In this document: one piece after another, positions 15,319 to 23,365 of the stretch | Layout of the letters: each line of letters opens with the position of its first letter | How positions within the stretch are numbered: position 1 is the stretch's first letter | DNA from: Zetaproteobacteria bacterium CG1_02_55_237 | Lineage (GTDB): Bacteria; Pseudomonadota; Zetaproteobacteria; Mariprofundales; Mariprofundaceae | DNA length: 53,317 nucleotides | Direction: 5' to 3' | NCBI GenBank assembly: GCA_001871195.1 | Contig: MNXA01000029.1 | Coordinates: 1 to 53,317, forward strand | The notes under the pieces: model-generated | Database searches by the model: none | Seen by the model: the letters and a program-made list of their open reading frames with translations, nothing else | What the model was told of the DNA's origin: nothing | Made by a program: the position numbers and the translations under genes

Positions 15319-16794
15319 TTATGTGCCGCAGAAGGTCTCCAGCACCTCTTCATGCGTCTCCGGCGACAGCTCGTAGTGTTCGCATCCGGCTTGTTCTTCA
15401 AAGGGATGTGCCAACAGCTCGACCAGTGCGTGGAACGGGGCGAAGTTACCATCATGGGCCGCAACAATGGCCTGCTCCACCCGATGGTTTCTCGGGATAT
15501 AGACCGGGTTGCTGTGCCGCATCCCCCGAATGACTTTGTCTGTTGCGCTACGCAGCTGTTGCCAGCCTTCCAGCCAGCCTTGGGCCTGTTCGCGATGCTT
15601 GAACAGCCTCACAACAGAAATCGAATCCCCCTCTCCGCCAGCGAGCGCAGTCAGGCGCCGGAAAAAGAGCGTGAAGTCGACCTCGCCATCGGCCATGGTC
15701 GAAAGTGTATCCTTGATAAAGGCCCCATTGTCGCCATCTCCGTCCCCGGCCCTGTTCCCGGCAAGGCCCAGCTTGGCCGAAAAGATGCGCATATAGTGCG
15801 CATCAAAGGCATCGCTGAACTCACCTAGCACGGCCTCGGCCGCAGCAATCGCCTTCTGCTGCTCTGCATGCATCAATGGCAGCAGCGCCTCGGCCAGGCG
15901 GGCCAGATTCCATTGGGCCATGTTCGCCTGCCTGTTCCAGGCATAGCGCCCCATCGCATCAATCGAGCTGAATACCTTCTCCGGATGAAAGCGGTCCATA
16001 AAGGCACAGGGGCCGAAATCGATCGTCTCGCCGGCCACCTGCATATTATCGGTGTTCATCACTCCGTGGATGAACCCCACCCCCATCCATTGTGCAATCA
16101 GCCCGGCCTGTCGCATCGCGATGGCTTCAAACAGCGCAAGATACTTATTCTCTGCCTCAAGCAGCTCCGGGTAATGGCGATCAATCACATAATCAGCCAA
16201 CGCGGTGATCCCTTCCTGATCGTCCCGAATGGCGAAATACTGGAAGGTGCCGACCCGTACATGGCTTTGTGCCACACGCGCCAGCACCGCCCCCGGCAAT
16301 GCCGTCTCTCGCTGTACGGATTCGCCGGTCAGTGTGGCGGCCAGCGTGCGCGTGCCGGGAATCCCGAGTGCCGCAAAAGCCTCGCTGACAATATATTCGC
16401 GCAACACGGGGCCAAGCGCAGCCTTGCCGTCGCCACGCCTTGAATACGGGGTGCGGCCCGAACCCTTGAGGTGCAGGTCGAAGCGCACGCCATCCTTATC
16501 GAGCATTTCCCCGATCAGATGCGCCCGCCCATCACCCAACTGCGGAGAAAGGCCACCGAACTGATGCCCGGCATAGGCCATGGCAATGGGCTCGGCACTC
16601 TCAGGCAGGCATTGCCCTGAAAGCATGGCAACCCCATCCGCTGATGTAAGCCAGTCCATATCCAGCCCAAGTTGCGCAGCGAGAGCCTCATTCACCCGGA
16701 TAAGCTGTGGTGCCGGTACCTGCTCCGGATGGATGCGTGCATAGAAGCGCTCCGGCAGTCCGGCATAGGTATGTTCGAATCGAATCGGTGCCAT
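15319..16794 (-). CDS. selO: SelO-type protein AMPylase (YdiU/UPF0061)
   Basis: About 491 aa. SelO is a pseudokinase-fold enzyme that transfers AMP to Ser/Thr/Tyr and affects redox proteins. Motifs: MAYAGHQFGGLSPQLGDGRAHLIGE, HLKGSGRTPYSRRGDGKAALGPVLREYI, GVGFIHGVMNTDNM, and TIDFGPCAFMD (metal-binding Asp). The C-terminus ends FCGT, with the Cys that is selenocysteine in many eukaryotic homologues. Start placed at ATG 16794 (MAPIRFEHTY); a GTG at 16809 with a marginal SD is an alternative. It is close to the divergent ybeD-like gene. Confidence 0.92.
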   Translation of the reverse strand: MAPIRFEHTYAGLPERFYARIHPEQVPAPQLIRVNEALAAQLGLDMDWLTSADGVAMLSGQCLPESAEPIAMAYAGHQFGGLSPQLGDGRAHLIGEMLDKDGVRFDLHLKGSGRTPYSRRGDGKAALGPVLREYIVSEAFAALGIPGTRTLAATLTGESVQRETALPGAVLARVAQSHVRVGTFQYFAIRDDQEGITALADYVIDRHYPELLEAENKYLALFEAIAMRQAGLIAQWMGVGFIHGVMNTDNMQVAGETIDFGPCAFMDRFHPEKVFSSIDAMGRYAWNRQANMAQWNLARLAEALLPLMHAEQQKAIAAAEAVLGEFSDAFDAHYMRIFSAKLGLAGNRAGDGDGDNGAFIKDTLSTMADGEVDFTLFFRRLTALAGGEGDSISVVRLFKHREQAQGWLEGWQQLRSATDKVIRGMRHSNPVYIPRNHRVEQAIVAAHDGNFAPFHALVELLAHPFEEQAGCEHYELSPETHEEVLETFCGT

Positions 16795-16925
16795 GCGGGG
16801 ATGATACACAGAACCCTGCCAAAGAAAGCCGGTGTGGGCTTATGGGTTAAGCATGGCCACCATGAAATTGCGCATATATGGTTCGCCGGAATAGCGATGC
16901 GACATGCCAGACTCAAGGAGAGCTT

Positions 16926-17189
16926 GTGAGCGAAGAATCCCTGCTGGAGTTCCCCTGCGAGTTTCCGCTTAAAGTGATGGGGGCGAACACCGCCGAATTT
17001 GAAGCGGCGATTGTGATGATCAGCCGTCAGCACATCCCCGATCTCGGGGAGGCCGCCATCCAATCAAGGCCGAGCAAGGCAGGCAATTATGTCTCGATCA
17101 CCATCACCTTCACAGCCACCAGCAGGCCCCAGATCGACAATCTCTACCGCGCCCTGAATGCACACCCGGACGTCAAATTCGTTTTGTAA
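16926..17189 (+). CDS. ybeD: YbeD/DUF493 family protein
   Basis: 87 aa from GTG 16926 with a strong AAGGAG SD. LEFPCEFPLKVMGANTAEFEAAIVMISRQHIPDL, then SKAGNYVSITITFTATSRPQIDNLYRALNAHPDVKFVL, is the full DUF493 ACT-like fold. In enterobacteria YbeD sits by lipB and has been proposed as a regulator; here lipB is absent. Role unknown. It is followed by intergenic repeat copy 3. Confidence 0.88.
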   Translation: MSEESLLEFPCEFPLKVMGANTAEFEAAIVMISRQHIPDLGEAAIQSRPSKAGNYVSITITFTATSRPQIDNLYRALNAHPDVKFVL

Positions 17190-17211
17190 CCGCCTGTCTT
17201 TTCTGATTCAA

Positions 17212-17233
17212 CGATTCCTCAATGCACGAAAAA
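17212..17233 (+). repeat. Dispersed intergenic repeat, copy 3 (partial)
   Basis: CGATTCCTCAATGCACGAAA starts at 17212 and is identical to the core of copy 1 (13027-13048). It is followed by a degenerate CCTGCGAAAACAGAAGG hairpin where copy 2 has a good one. It lies between the convergent ybeD-like gene and the STAND gene. Confidence 0.5.
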
Positions 17234-17289
17234 AACCCTGCGAAAACAGAAGGCTCGAATATAAAAGGGCTAACCCATTTATTTACTTT

Positions 17290-20200
17290 TTATTGGGGTG
17301 ATTCAGCACCCCCTGATAACTTCTTAAGTAAATCACCAGCTTTTAACTTTTTCACATCTTCTTTTATCCATTCGTAAACACGCATCCTGATAGGCGCTTC
17401 TTTGTGGGCATAAGACGAGGTTCTATACAAGCCAGATGAAGCCATCCGAAATCCAGCAGCATTATGAGGCGACAACAAACTAAGTAATCCAGTACGATGA
17501 AATGCGTTCAATTCAATAGACTCATTGCCTGCGGTAAGAATGAATTGCCTACTTTCCCAAGAAACCGTTGCTTCTTCAGGCTGAATAAATACTCGAACAC
17601 TTGCTGCTTCTTTACTTTGATTTATCAGGCTATACGTTATTTCCCATCCATGCTCATCAAGCTTTTGAGGGCAATATAAAACAATCGCACTCGTATGCAT
17701 CAATCTCTTGCTGTCTAATAATCCACTGAAATTAACTGCTACAAGTTGTCTGTAAGCAATCAGGCTCTCTTGAAACAGAACCTCAAGAAGTGATTTGACC
17801 TGAGTCGCACTTAGTGGGCACTCAGTGTTGTAGTGTTGTCGTAGAAGGTCTATGGCTTCAGGTAGAGGTGTATTTTCAACATGAGAACAATGCGTTTTCA
17901 GGTACTCGACATATGTCATAAGCACCTCAAGGTGCTCTTCTCCATGATAAAAAGTTATGGGGAATCGCATGCCTTGGCTTGCTTCATTGTCTGCTTTGCA
18001 GGACAAATCATGAAACATTTGCTGATCAATTGTAAAGTGATGTGAAATGATTCCGTTTGAACCCTTGGAACTTGATACATATTCACTATTGGTTTCAATC
18101 TGCTCCTGCATCCATTGATTGTGATAGAAGCGTTTGCCAAAAAAAGCCTGCAGGCGTTGATCAAGCCACTGTAAATCCAATGGGGACTTCAGAGTGACCT
18201 GATGATTAGTTTCATTTAGCTCCAATTCAGACTGATGCTTTGAAGCAATCGCAAAAATACTTTCTTTAATGATTACATCACTAGCTGTTTCATCCAGCCA
18301 GCCATTTTCAGTTGCTTTTACTATCCGCTCCAGTGCAAATTCTGTCGCTGCAATATCCAGATCAGCATTGCCAAAGTTAACGCCTCCTCCTCTCCAGTTA
18401 GATACTCCAAGACGTCGCATCTCCAACCCATGCTCTTCCCTTCCAGAAACATGTGATAGATCAATTATCTTATCAGCACTGCGCTCAAGCGGGAAAAGGC
18501 CATACGACAACCAACCATCATGCCACTGATATGCAAGGCCAACTTCACCGGCTGTAAATGGCTCCAAATTGGATTTTAGACCAGGGACGAGCTCATCAAG
18601 GATTCTTTGATAGGTTGAGAGAAACAGTGCCGCTTGGCCTCCAACATGTTCACTCAATATTTGACGGTGGCTGGACGGTGCAAATTGTAAATGCCATATC
18701 AATGCGCTTTGCAGGATACGATTTTTCAAAAGTTTTGCTGCTTCATCTCTGAATCGCTCATTATCCATTTTGTCGAGTTCGAGCAAGTAACGGGCAATCA
18801 CAAAGTCCCTGACTCGCCCATAATAAAATGAAAAAGACGCTCGGCCGTGTTCATCTTCATGGCGAACAATTATCCCCTGAGCAAGCAATTCTTGATTCAA
18901 TGGCAATGAAGTCGTCTTGCGCACCTGAGTTTCAGGCACATTCTCTTCTTCTGGCATAGTCATCATCTTTGTAGAGGGTTCACATAACTTGTCATACAAG
19001 GACTGTGCAAAAGCAATTAAAGCTGATTTAGTCCGAGAAGGATCAGTCACTTTCTCAAATTTTTTCTTCAGCCAAGCATCTATCAGCTTCTCTTCAGACA
19101 TGTCATGTGGCAAGGACCCTTGCCCGGTATACACCTCGCTAATAACTCGCATCATAAAAGGAGATCGGCACAAATCGCGCAAAACACCTTCAGGCACTCC
19201 GCCTAGTTGGAAAAATTTCACATATTTTGGAATAACTTCATCCAACTCTCTGTCGGAAAGCGGATAAAGCATGAAAGGCTTCGGCTCACTAGCTGCTTGC
19301 CCCTCATCTCCATCTATTTGCTGCCATGATGTATCCAGTGACAGTTTCAATGCCGATTCGTCTCCACGGAATGTTTCAAACCGCTGCCACTCTGTAGACT
19401 TTACTGAAACAACCAGCTTAATCCTTCCACCGAATTGACCTAATCGAGTTGCGAAGTCACTGACTGATTTTTCGAAGATAGGAACGTCAGCCTCATCAAG
19501 CGCATCTATAAGTATAATAACATTGCATTTCGCAGCTTTGGCAAGCTCATCCAAGCGCCGCATCAGCTCTTGGTCGCGCAACTGGTCGCTAAAGTTCCAG
19601 TTAAACTCATCCGTTAGCGTTTCAAGCAACCCTTTACACAGGCTATTTGCACAAAAGAACAATGTAATATGCTGCTCTCCAAGCGAATCAGCGAGTGCAC
19701 ACATCTCATTTGTTTTACCAACACCGGATTCACCAACAAGTGCAAACGATAACCCCGGTTCTTGTGTGAAAAGATCAATAGCATTTCTTACCTTTTGCCG
19801 AGGGACATAGATGACAGGTATATACTTCTTCGAACGGTGACGCTCGTCGCCGAGCAATGGCAGTAACCTTTGAGTTTGCTGAGCCTTAGAGAAGGCTTGT
19901 ACATTCTCAATTGAATAGCCTATAAAATATTTCAGGGCTTCAAATCGGATTCGCAAATCATCTGCTGAAGTAAGCGCTCTTCCATTCGCCCAGAAATCAG
20001 ACTGCTCACCAATCTTGTCGCTCGATAATTCTTTCGTTGTAATGGAGTCATAAATTCTTGATTCCTTACCATTTGAAACCACTACAAAAGGGGCAATTTG
20101 ATCTAGCAATCGAGCATAGCTAATTGCTTGTTTAGTATCTTCATCTGTGAGTTTCTGGTTGCTGGCTTTCAATTCAACGACAAAAAGGTTTTCCCCCTCC

Positions 20201-20436
20201 ATGTTCTTTACCAACACATCAAGTCGCCCACCAAGTTTCTCTCTTGGTATTTTGCTTCCTATCTCTACAGTGGTTCGCCCAAGCTTCAACTTAAAGCTTT
20301 TTTCTAGTTGAATCTGATTCTGACTGATACCTAAAGATTGAAGATAGGGTAATAGAATCCGTGCTTTGAAATCTTCTTCGGTTGGCATGGGATTCATTGC
20401 GCCGGAAGTGATGGGGGCCGGGCTTGTTTCGTGCAT
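17290..20436 (-). CDS. Nuclease-STAND ATPase, candidate anti-phage defence protein
   Basis: 1048 aa. Residues 20-135 resemble the HsdR N-terminal PD-(D/E)XK nuclease fold: GGRLDVLVKN (Asp73), FVVELKAS (Glu88-x-Lys90), and Gln103 in TKQAISYA. A P-loop NTPase follows: Walker A GESGVGKT (235-242) and Walker B VIILIDALDEAD (306-317), the hhhhD-x-hDE style of STAND/NACHT proteins. SFYYGRVRDFVIARYLLE (about 575) resembles the winged-helix end of the STAND module. The last 400 residues match nothing I know and show no clear TPR/LRR periodicity. Start ATG 20436 has a GGGGAGGG SD. It is strikingly AT-rich against its neighbours and stands alone, which fits single-gene effector-switch-sensor systems. 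It is similar in plan to Avs proteins but not assignable to a named type. Confidence 0.72.
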   Translation of the reverse strand: MHETSPAPITSGAMNPMPTEEDFKARILLPYLQSLGISQNQIQLEKSFKLKLGRTTVEIGSKIPREKLGGRLDVLVKNMEGENLFVVELKASNQKLTDEDTKQAISYARLLDQIAPFVVVSNGKESRIYDSITTKELSSDKIGEQSDFWANGRALTSADDLRIRFEALKYFIGYSIENVQAFSKAQQTQRLLPLLGDERHRSKKYIPVIYVPRQKVRNAIDLFTQEPGLSFALVGESGVGKTNEMCALADSLGEQHITLFFCANSLCKGLLETLTDEFNWNFSDQLRDQELMRRLDELAKAAKCNVIILIDALDEADVPIFEKSVSDFATRLGQFGGRIKLVVSVKSTEWQRFETFRGDESALKLSLDTSWQQIDGDEGQAASEPKPFMLYPLSDRELDEVIPKYVKFFQLGGVPEGVLRDLCRSPFMMRVISEVYTGQGSLPHDMSEEKLIDAWLKKKFEKVTDPSRTKSALIAFAQSLYDKLCEPSTKMMTMPEEENVPETQVRKTTSLPLNQELLAQGIIVRHEDEHGRASFSFYYGRVRDFVIARYLLELDKMDNERFRDEAAKLLKNRILQSALIWHLQFAPSSHRQILSEHVGGQAALFLSTYQRILDELVPGLKSNLEPFTAGEVGLAYQWHDGWLSYGLFPLERSADKIIDLSHVSGREEHGLEMRRLGVSNWRGGGVNFGNADLDIAATEFALERIVKATENGWLDETASDVIIKESIFAIASKHQSELELNETNHQVTLKSPLDLQWLDQRLQAFFGKRFYHNQWMQEQIETNSEYVSSSKGSNGIISHHFTIDQQMFHDLSCKADNEASQGMRFPITFYHGEEHLEVLMTYVEYLKTHCSHVENTPLPEAIDLLRQHYNTECPLSATQVKSLLEVLFQESLIAYRQLVAVNFSGLLDSKRLMHTSAIVLYCPQKLDEHGWEITYSLINQSKEAASVRVFIQPEEATVSWESRQFILTAGNESIELNAFHRTGLLSLLSPHNAAGFRMASSGLYRTSSYAHKEAPIRMRVYEWIKEDVKKLKAGDLLKKLSGGAESPQ

Positions 20437-20453
20437 ATTCCCTCCCCTTTAGA

Positions 20454-20561
20454 TAATTCCAACTGCTCCAAATAACAATCACCGCCACGGTAGGCGCTGG
20501 TGATTTTGGCAGCATAGGCTTGCAGGGGCTTGGAGACAACACGGTCGCGCTTGTCTATGCC
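20454..20561 (-). pseudogene. Fragment of the 3' end of ilvD
   Basis: Read on the minus strand, this gap encodes [15 protein letters not shown] followed by KITSAYRGGDCYLEQLEL. The C-terminus of the complete ilvD in this window reads [15 protein letters not shown] and then [17 protein letters not shown]. Bases 20509-20552 match 25684-25727 at 41 of 44 positions in the same orientation. Beyond that the DNA diverges but the protein similarity continues to the natural end. An in-frame TAG lies just upstream and the rest of the gene is missing, so this is a remnant. It ends right at the SD of the STAND gene. Confidence 0.75.
20509..20552 (-). repeat. 44-bp direct repeat of the ilvD 3' end, distal copy
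   Basis: 41/44 identical to 25684-25727, same orientation, about 5.2 kb apart. The pair brackets the monooxygenase and histidine kinase/response regulator genes and may be an attL/attR-like footprint. Confidence 0.7.
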
Positions 20562-20624
20562 TCGGCATGCTTGCTAGGCTATGGTGAAGCAAGGGAATAA
20601 GTCGTTACGCCCAAGGAAATATCC

Positions 20625-22157
20625 GTGAAAACCAAAAAAGAATCCTCCCGGAAGGACGCTCAAAGTTTTGAGACCGTGATCATCGGCTCAGGCTTTTCAG
20701 GGCTGCTGGCGGCTGTGCGTTTGCAGAAAAAGGGCTTCAATGATTTCATCATGCTGGAGCGCAGCCCTGAGCTGGGTGGTACCTGGCAGATCAACTCCTA
20801 CCCCGGAGCCGAGGTGGATATTCCAACCAGCCTCTATTCCGTTTCCTTTATCCCCTTCCCGTTCAAAAAAACCTTTGCCCCGCAAAGCGAATTACTCGCC
20901 TACACCAACCATATCATCGATACCTTCGGCTTAAGAAAAAAGGCCAAAACAAACCAAACGGTCAGCAGCCTCACCTTTGATGAGAGCGAGGCCCTTTGGC
21001 ATATCGAGACCGCGTCTGGTGAAAGATATACCGCCCGCTTTGTGATCGACACCAGTGGTGTGCTGGCCAACCCGCATATCCCCAACATCAAGGGAGCGGA
21101 AAGCTTTAAGGGGCCAATCTTCCACGCCGGCCACTGGGATCATTCGGTCTCCTATGCAGGCAAACGCGTCGGGGTGATCGGTTCGGGATGCTCAGGGGCG
21201 CAGATCGTTCCTGCCATGGCCGGCAAGGTTTCCAAATTGACCCTGTTCATGGGCAAGGCGCAGTGGATCCTCCCCCGCTCAGATAGGGAATACAGTGCTA
21301 TTGAGAGATACGTTCGAACCTTGCCCGGCATCCGGCATATCATTCGTTTCTTCGTCTTCATATTCTACGACATCAGGTTTGTTGCCTTCCGCCGCTATCC
21401 GGTGATCTCGGGAATCGCCCCGCTCATTAAAAGCTATTACCGCAAGCGGATGCAAAAGCATCTCGATAAATACATCCGGGACGAAAAACTACGCGAACAT
21501 ATGATGCCCGATTACGAATTGGGCTGCCGCCGCGTCATCCCGACCAACACCTATCTCCCGGCACTGGCCCGTGACAATGTCGATGTGGATATCAGCGGCA
21601 TCGAGTGCATCACGCCGCAAGGGATTCAAACCAAAGACGGCAAAGACATCCCGCTGGATATCATCGTCTATGCCACGGGCTACTACGCCTATACGAATAT
21701 GAAAAAGGCGCTGACCTTTCAGGTCTATGGCCTGAGTGATGGGATGGGCCGCCGCAATCTCAACAGCGAATGGGAAAAAGACATCGCCTCGTATAAGGGC
21801 ATCACTGTTTCCGGCTACCCCAACTATTTCAAGGTGAACGGCCCGAACACCGGCTCCGGCCACAGCTCGCAGATGTCTTATATGCAGGTGGCGACCGATT
21901 ATATCGTGCAGGCCATCAGTGCTGTGAAAAGCGATACCAGCATCAAGGCCATCCATCCGAAGAAAGAGCTTCAGGATGCCTATGTCGCCAAGATGCGAGC
22001 AAAGATGCAAAAGACGGTCTGGCAAAATGCCACTGTCACCGCCTTCTACAGAAAGAACATGTCTGAGGAAGTCACCAGCCTGTCACCGGAACCGGTGACC
22101 GGCTTCATCTTTTCACGCAAATGGTTCTGCTTGGGTGATTACAACCTGATAAAGTGA
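20625..22157 (+). CDS. Flavin-binding monooxygenase, Baeyer-Villiger type
   Basis: 510 aa from GTG 20625 (AAGGAAAT upstream). FAD Rossmann motif GSGFSG at 21-26, NADPH Rossmann motif GSGCSG at 186-191, and between them FKGPIFHAGHWDH (161-173), which fits the type I Baeyer-Villiger fingerprint FxGxxxHxxxW[PD]. GGTWQINSYPGAEVDIPTSLYS after the first motif is also typical. It would insert oxygen next to a ketone (or hydroxylate a related substrate) using NADPH and O2; the substrate is unknown. A hydrophobic stretch near residues 225-245 (IIRFFVFIFYDI) suggests membrane association. The start region follows the ilvD fragment; the gene lies inside the segment bounded by the ilvD repeats. Confidence 0.88.
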   Translation: MKTKKESSRKDAQSFETVIIGSGFSGLLAAVRLQKKGFNDFIMLERSPELGGTWQINSYPGAEVDIPTSLYSVSFIPFPFKKTFAPQSELLAYTNHIIDTFGLRKKAKTNQTVSSLTFDESEALWHIETASGERYTARFVIDTSGVLANPHIPNIKGAESFKGPIFHAGHWDHSVSYAGKRVGVIGSGCSGAQIVPAMAGKVSKLTLFMGKAQWILPRSDREYSAIERYVRTLPGIRHIIRFFVFIFYDIRFVAFRRYPVISGIAPLIKSYYRKRMQKHLDKYIRDEKLREHMMPDYELGCRRVIPTNTYLPALARDNVDVDISGIECITPQGIQTKDGKDIPLDIIVYATGYYAYTNMKKALTFQVYGLSDGMGRRNLNSEWEKDIASYKGITVSGYPNYFKVNGPNTGSGHSSQMSYMQVATDYIVQAISAVKSDTSIKAIHPKKELQDAYVAKMRAKMQKTVWQNATVTAFYRKNMSEEVTSLSPEPVTGFIFSRKWFCLGDYNLIK

Positions 22158-22158
22158 A

Positions 22159-22431
22159 CTACTGAGGGTAAATCAGGCGACCCTTTTCTCCAGTCCGTGG
22201 ATACGCGCTTCGCGGCCTTCCACCTTCTCCCTCAAACGAATCGAGTTTGGAGGCTAGCGAATCATGCATGGTCTTGATTGTGGCCATGACTTCACGATGG
22301 TTCTCCAAGGCTTGAACCAGAAAGCGATCCATCTTCCGATCAATCGTCGCATGACCCTCCAGCAGCAGGTCGAACTTACCATTCATGTCTTCAAGGATGA
22401 CTTCCAGACGATGTTCTTGCTCATTTGTCAT
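22159..22431 (-). CDS. Small coiled-coil hypothetical protein
   Basis: 90 aa from ATG 22431 with a GGGGGGTG SD-like tract. Residues 1-65 are strongly helical with a heptad pattern (MTNEQEHRLEVILEDMNGKFDLLLEGHATIDRKMDRFLVQALENHREVMATIKTMHDSL); the tail is short, basic and Pro/Gly-containing. It resembles small coiled-coil proteins that often accompany two-component or chemoreceptor genes. It is the last gene of the kinase/regulator run, 96 bp after the response regulator. Its stop is convergent with the monooxygenase, one base apart. A longer start at 22506 is less likely. Confidence 0.6.
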   Translation of the reverse strand: MTNEQEHRLEVILEDMNGKFDLLLEGHATIDRKMDRFLVQALENHREVMATIKTMHDSLASKLDSFEGEGGRPRSAYPRTGEKGRLIYPQ

Positions 22432-22527
22432 GTTTTCACCCCCCTCGCTATTGAGCCTGCAATCTGCTTTTTCCGCCAGCTCCATGACAAGCAGGGTGTC
22501 ATGCACTTGGCGTTCATGGTTGCTTGC

Positions 22528-22896
22528 CTAAGCCAGCAACTCATGAATCGCATCGAGGATTTCCTGACGTTCGAAGGGCTTGGAAAGCACCTTGTCGGCA
22601 CCGATTTTGCTCGCGTACTCCAGGTATTCGAAACCACGGCGTCTGTTGCCGCCGCCGGTGATTGCAATCACCTTCACATCGGGGAATTCCTTTTTCAGAT
22701 CCAGAATGGTCGAGATGCCCTCTTTATCCGGCATGAAGATATCGGTAATAACAAGGTCCGCTGGCTGCCACTTGAAGGCCTCTATGCCTTGCGCGCCATC
22801 GGCGGCTTCCGTTACCTCATGGCCGGCCTGTTCCAGCATCTGCCGCAGCATTTGCCTGAAGAGTTGCTCGTCATCAATAATCAGAATGCGCGCCAT
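22528..22896 (-). CDS. CheY-like single-domain response regulator (copy A)
   Basis: 122 aa, one receiver domain and no output domain. Acidic pair D8/D9, phosphoacceptor D52 (LVITDIFMPD), T80 in IAITGGG and K106 in LSKPF are all in place, so it should be phosphorylated. It probably signals by protein contact or by phosphorelay to a partner elsewhere. It is roughly 80 percent identical to the next receiver at 22957-23325, a recent tandem duplication. It lies in an operon behind the histidine kinase. Confidence 0.93.
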   Translation of the reverse strand: MARILIIDDEQLFRQMLRQMLEQAGHEVTEAADGAQGIEAFKWQPADLVITDIFMPDKEGISTILDLKKEFPDVKVIAITGGGNRRRGFEYLEYASKIGADKVLSKPFERQEILDAIHELLA

Positions 22897-22956
22897 TCAA
22901 TCATCCCCCCCATCTGATCGGAAAAAATGGAACCTTGTTTCATGCGGGTCGACCGC

Positions 22957-23325
22957 CTAAGCCAGCAATTCCTGAATCGCGTCGAGGATTTCCTGGCGTT
23001 CGAAGGGTTTACTGAGGGTCTTATCCGCCCCGACAGTCTCCGCGAACTTCAGATATTCATAACCACAGCGCTTGTTCCCCCCACCGGTGACAGCAATCAC
23101 CTTTGCATCGGGGAATTCCTGTTTCAGATCCTGAATGGTTGAGATGCCTTCTTTATCGGGCATGAAGATATCGGTAATGACCAGATCCGTCGGGGCCTTG
23201 CGGTATGCTTCTATCCCCTCGGCACCATCGGCGGCTTCCGTCACCTTATGGCCGGCCAGCTCCAGCATCTGCCGCAGCATTTTCCGGAACAGCTCTTCGT
23301 CATCAACAATCAGTATCCGCGCCAT
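22957..23325 (-). CDS. CheY-like single-domain response regulator (copy B)
   Basis: 122 aa. Same build as copy A: D8/D9, D52 in LVITDIFMPD, T80 in IAVTGGG, K106 in LSKPF. Differences cluster in helix 2 and in helix 4/5 (NKRCGYEYLKFAETVGADKT), the surface that usually decides partners, so the two copies may have split roles. It begins 40 bp past the kinase stop and is therefore the likely first target. Confidence 0.93.
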   Translation of the reverse strand: MARILIVDDEELFRKMLRQMLELAGHKVTEAADGAEGIEAYRKAPTDLVITDIFMPDKEGISTIQDLKQEFPDAKVIAVTGGGNKRCGYEYLKFAETVGADKTLSKPFERQEILDAIQELLA

Positions 23326-23365
23326 CCAAACCTCCAGTCCTGATCAGCAAAAGCGGCAAACCATC

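Noticed and set aside
17290-20436. Type I restriction subunit HsdR
   Set aside because: Only the N-terminal nuclease resembles HsdR; the helicase motor is absent, the NTPase is STAND-like, and no hsdM/hsdS is near.
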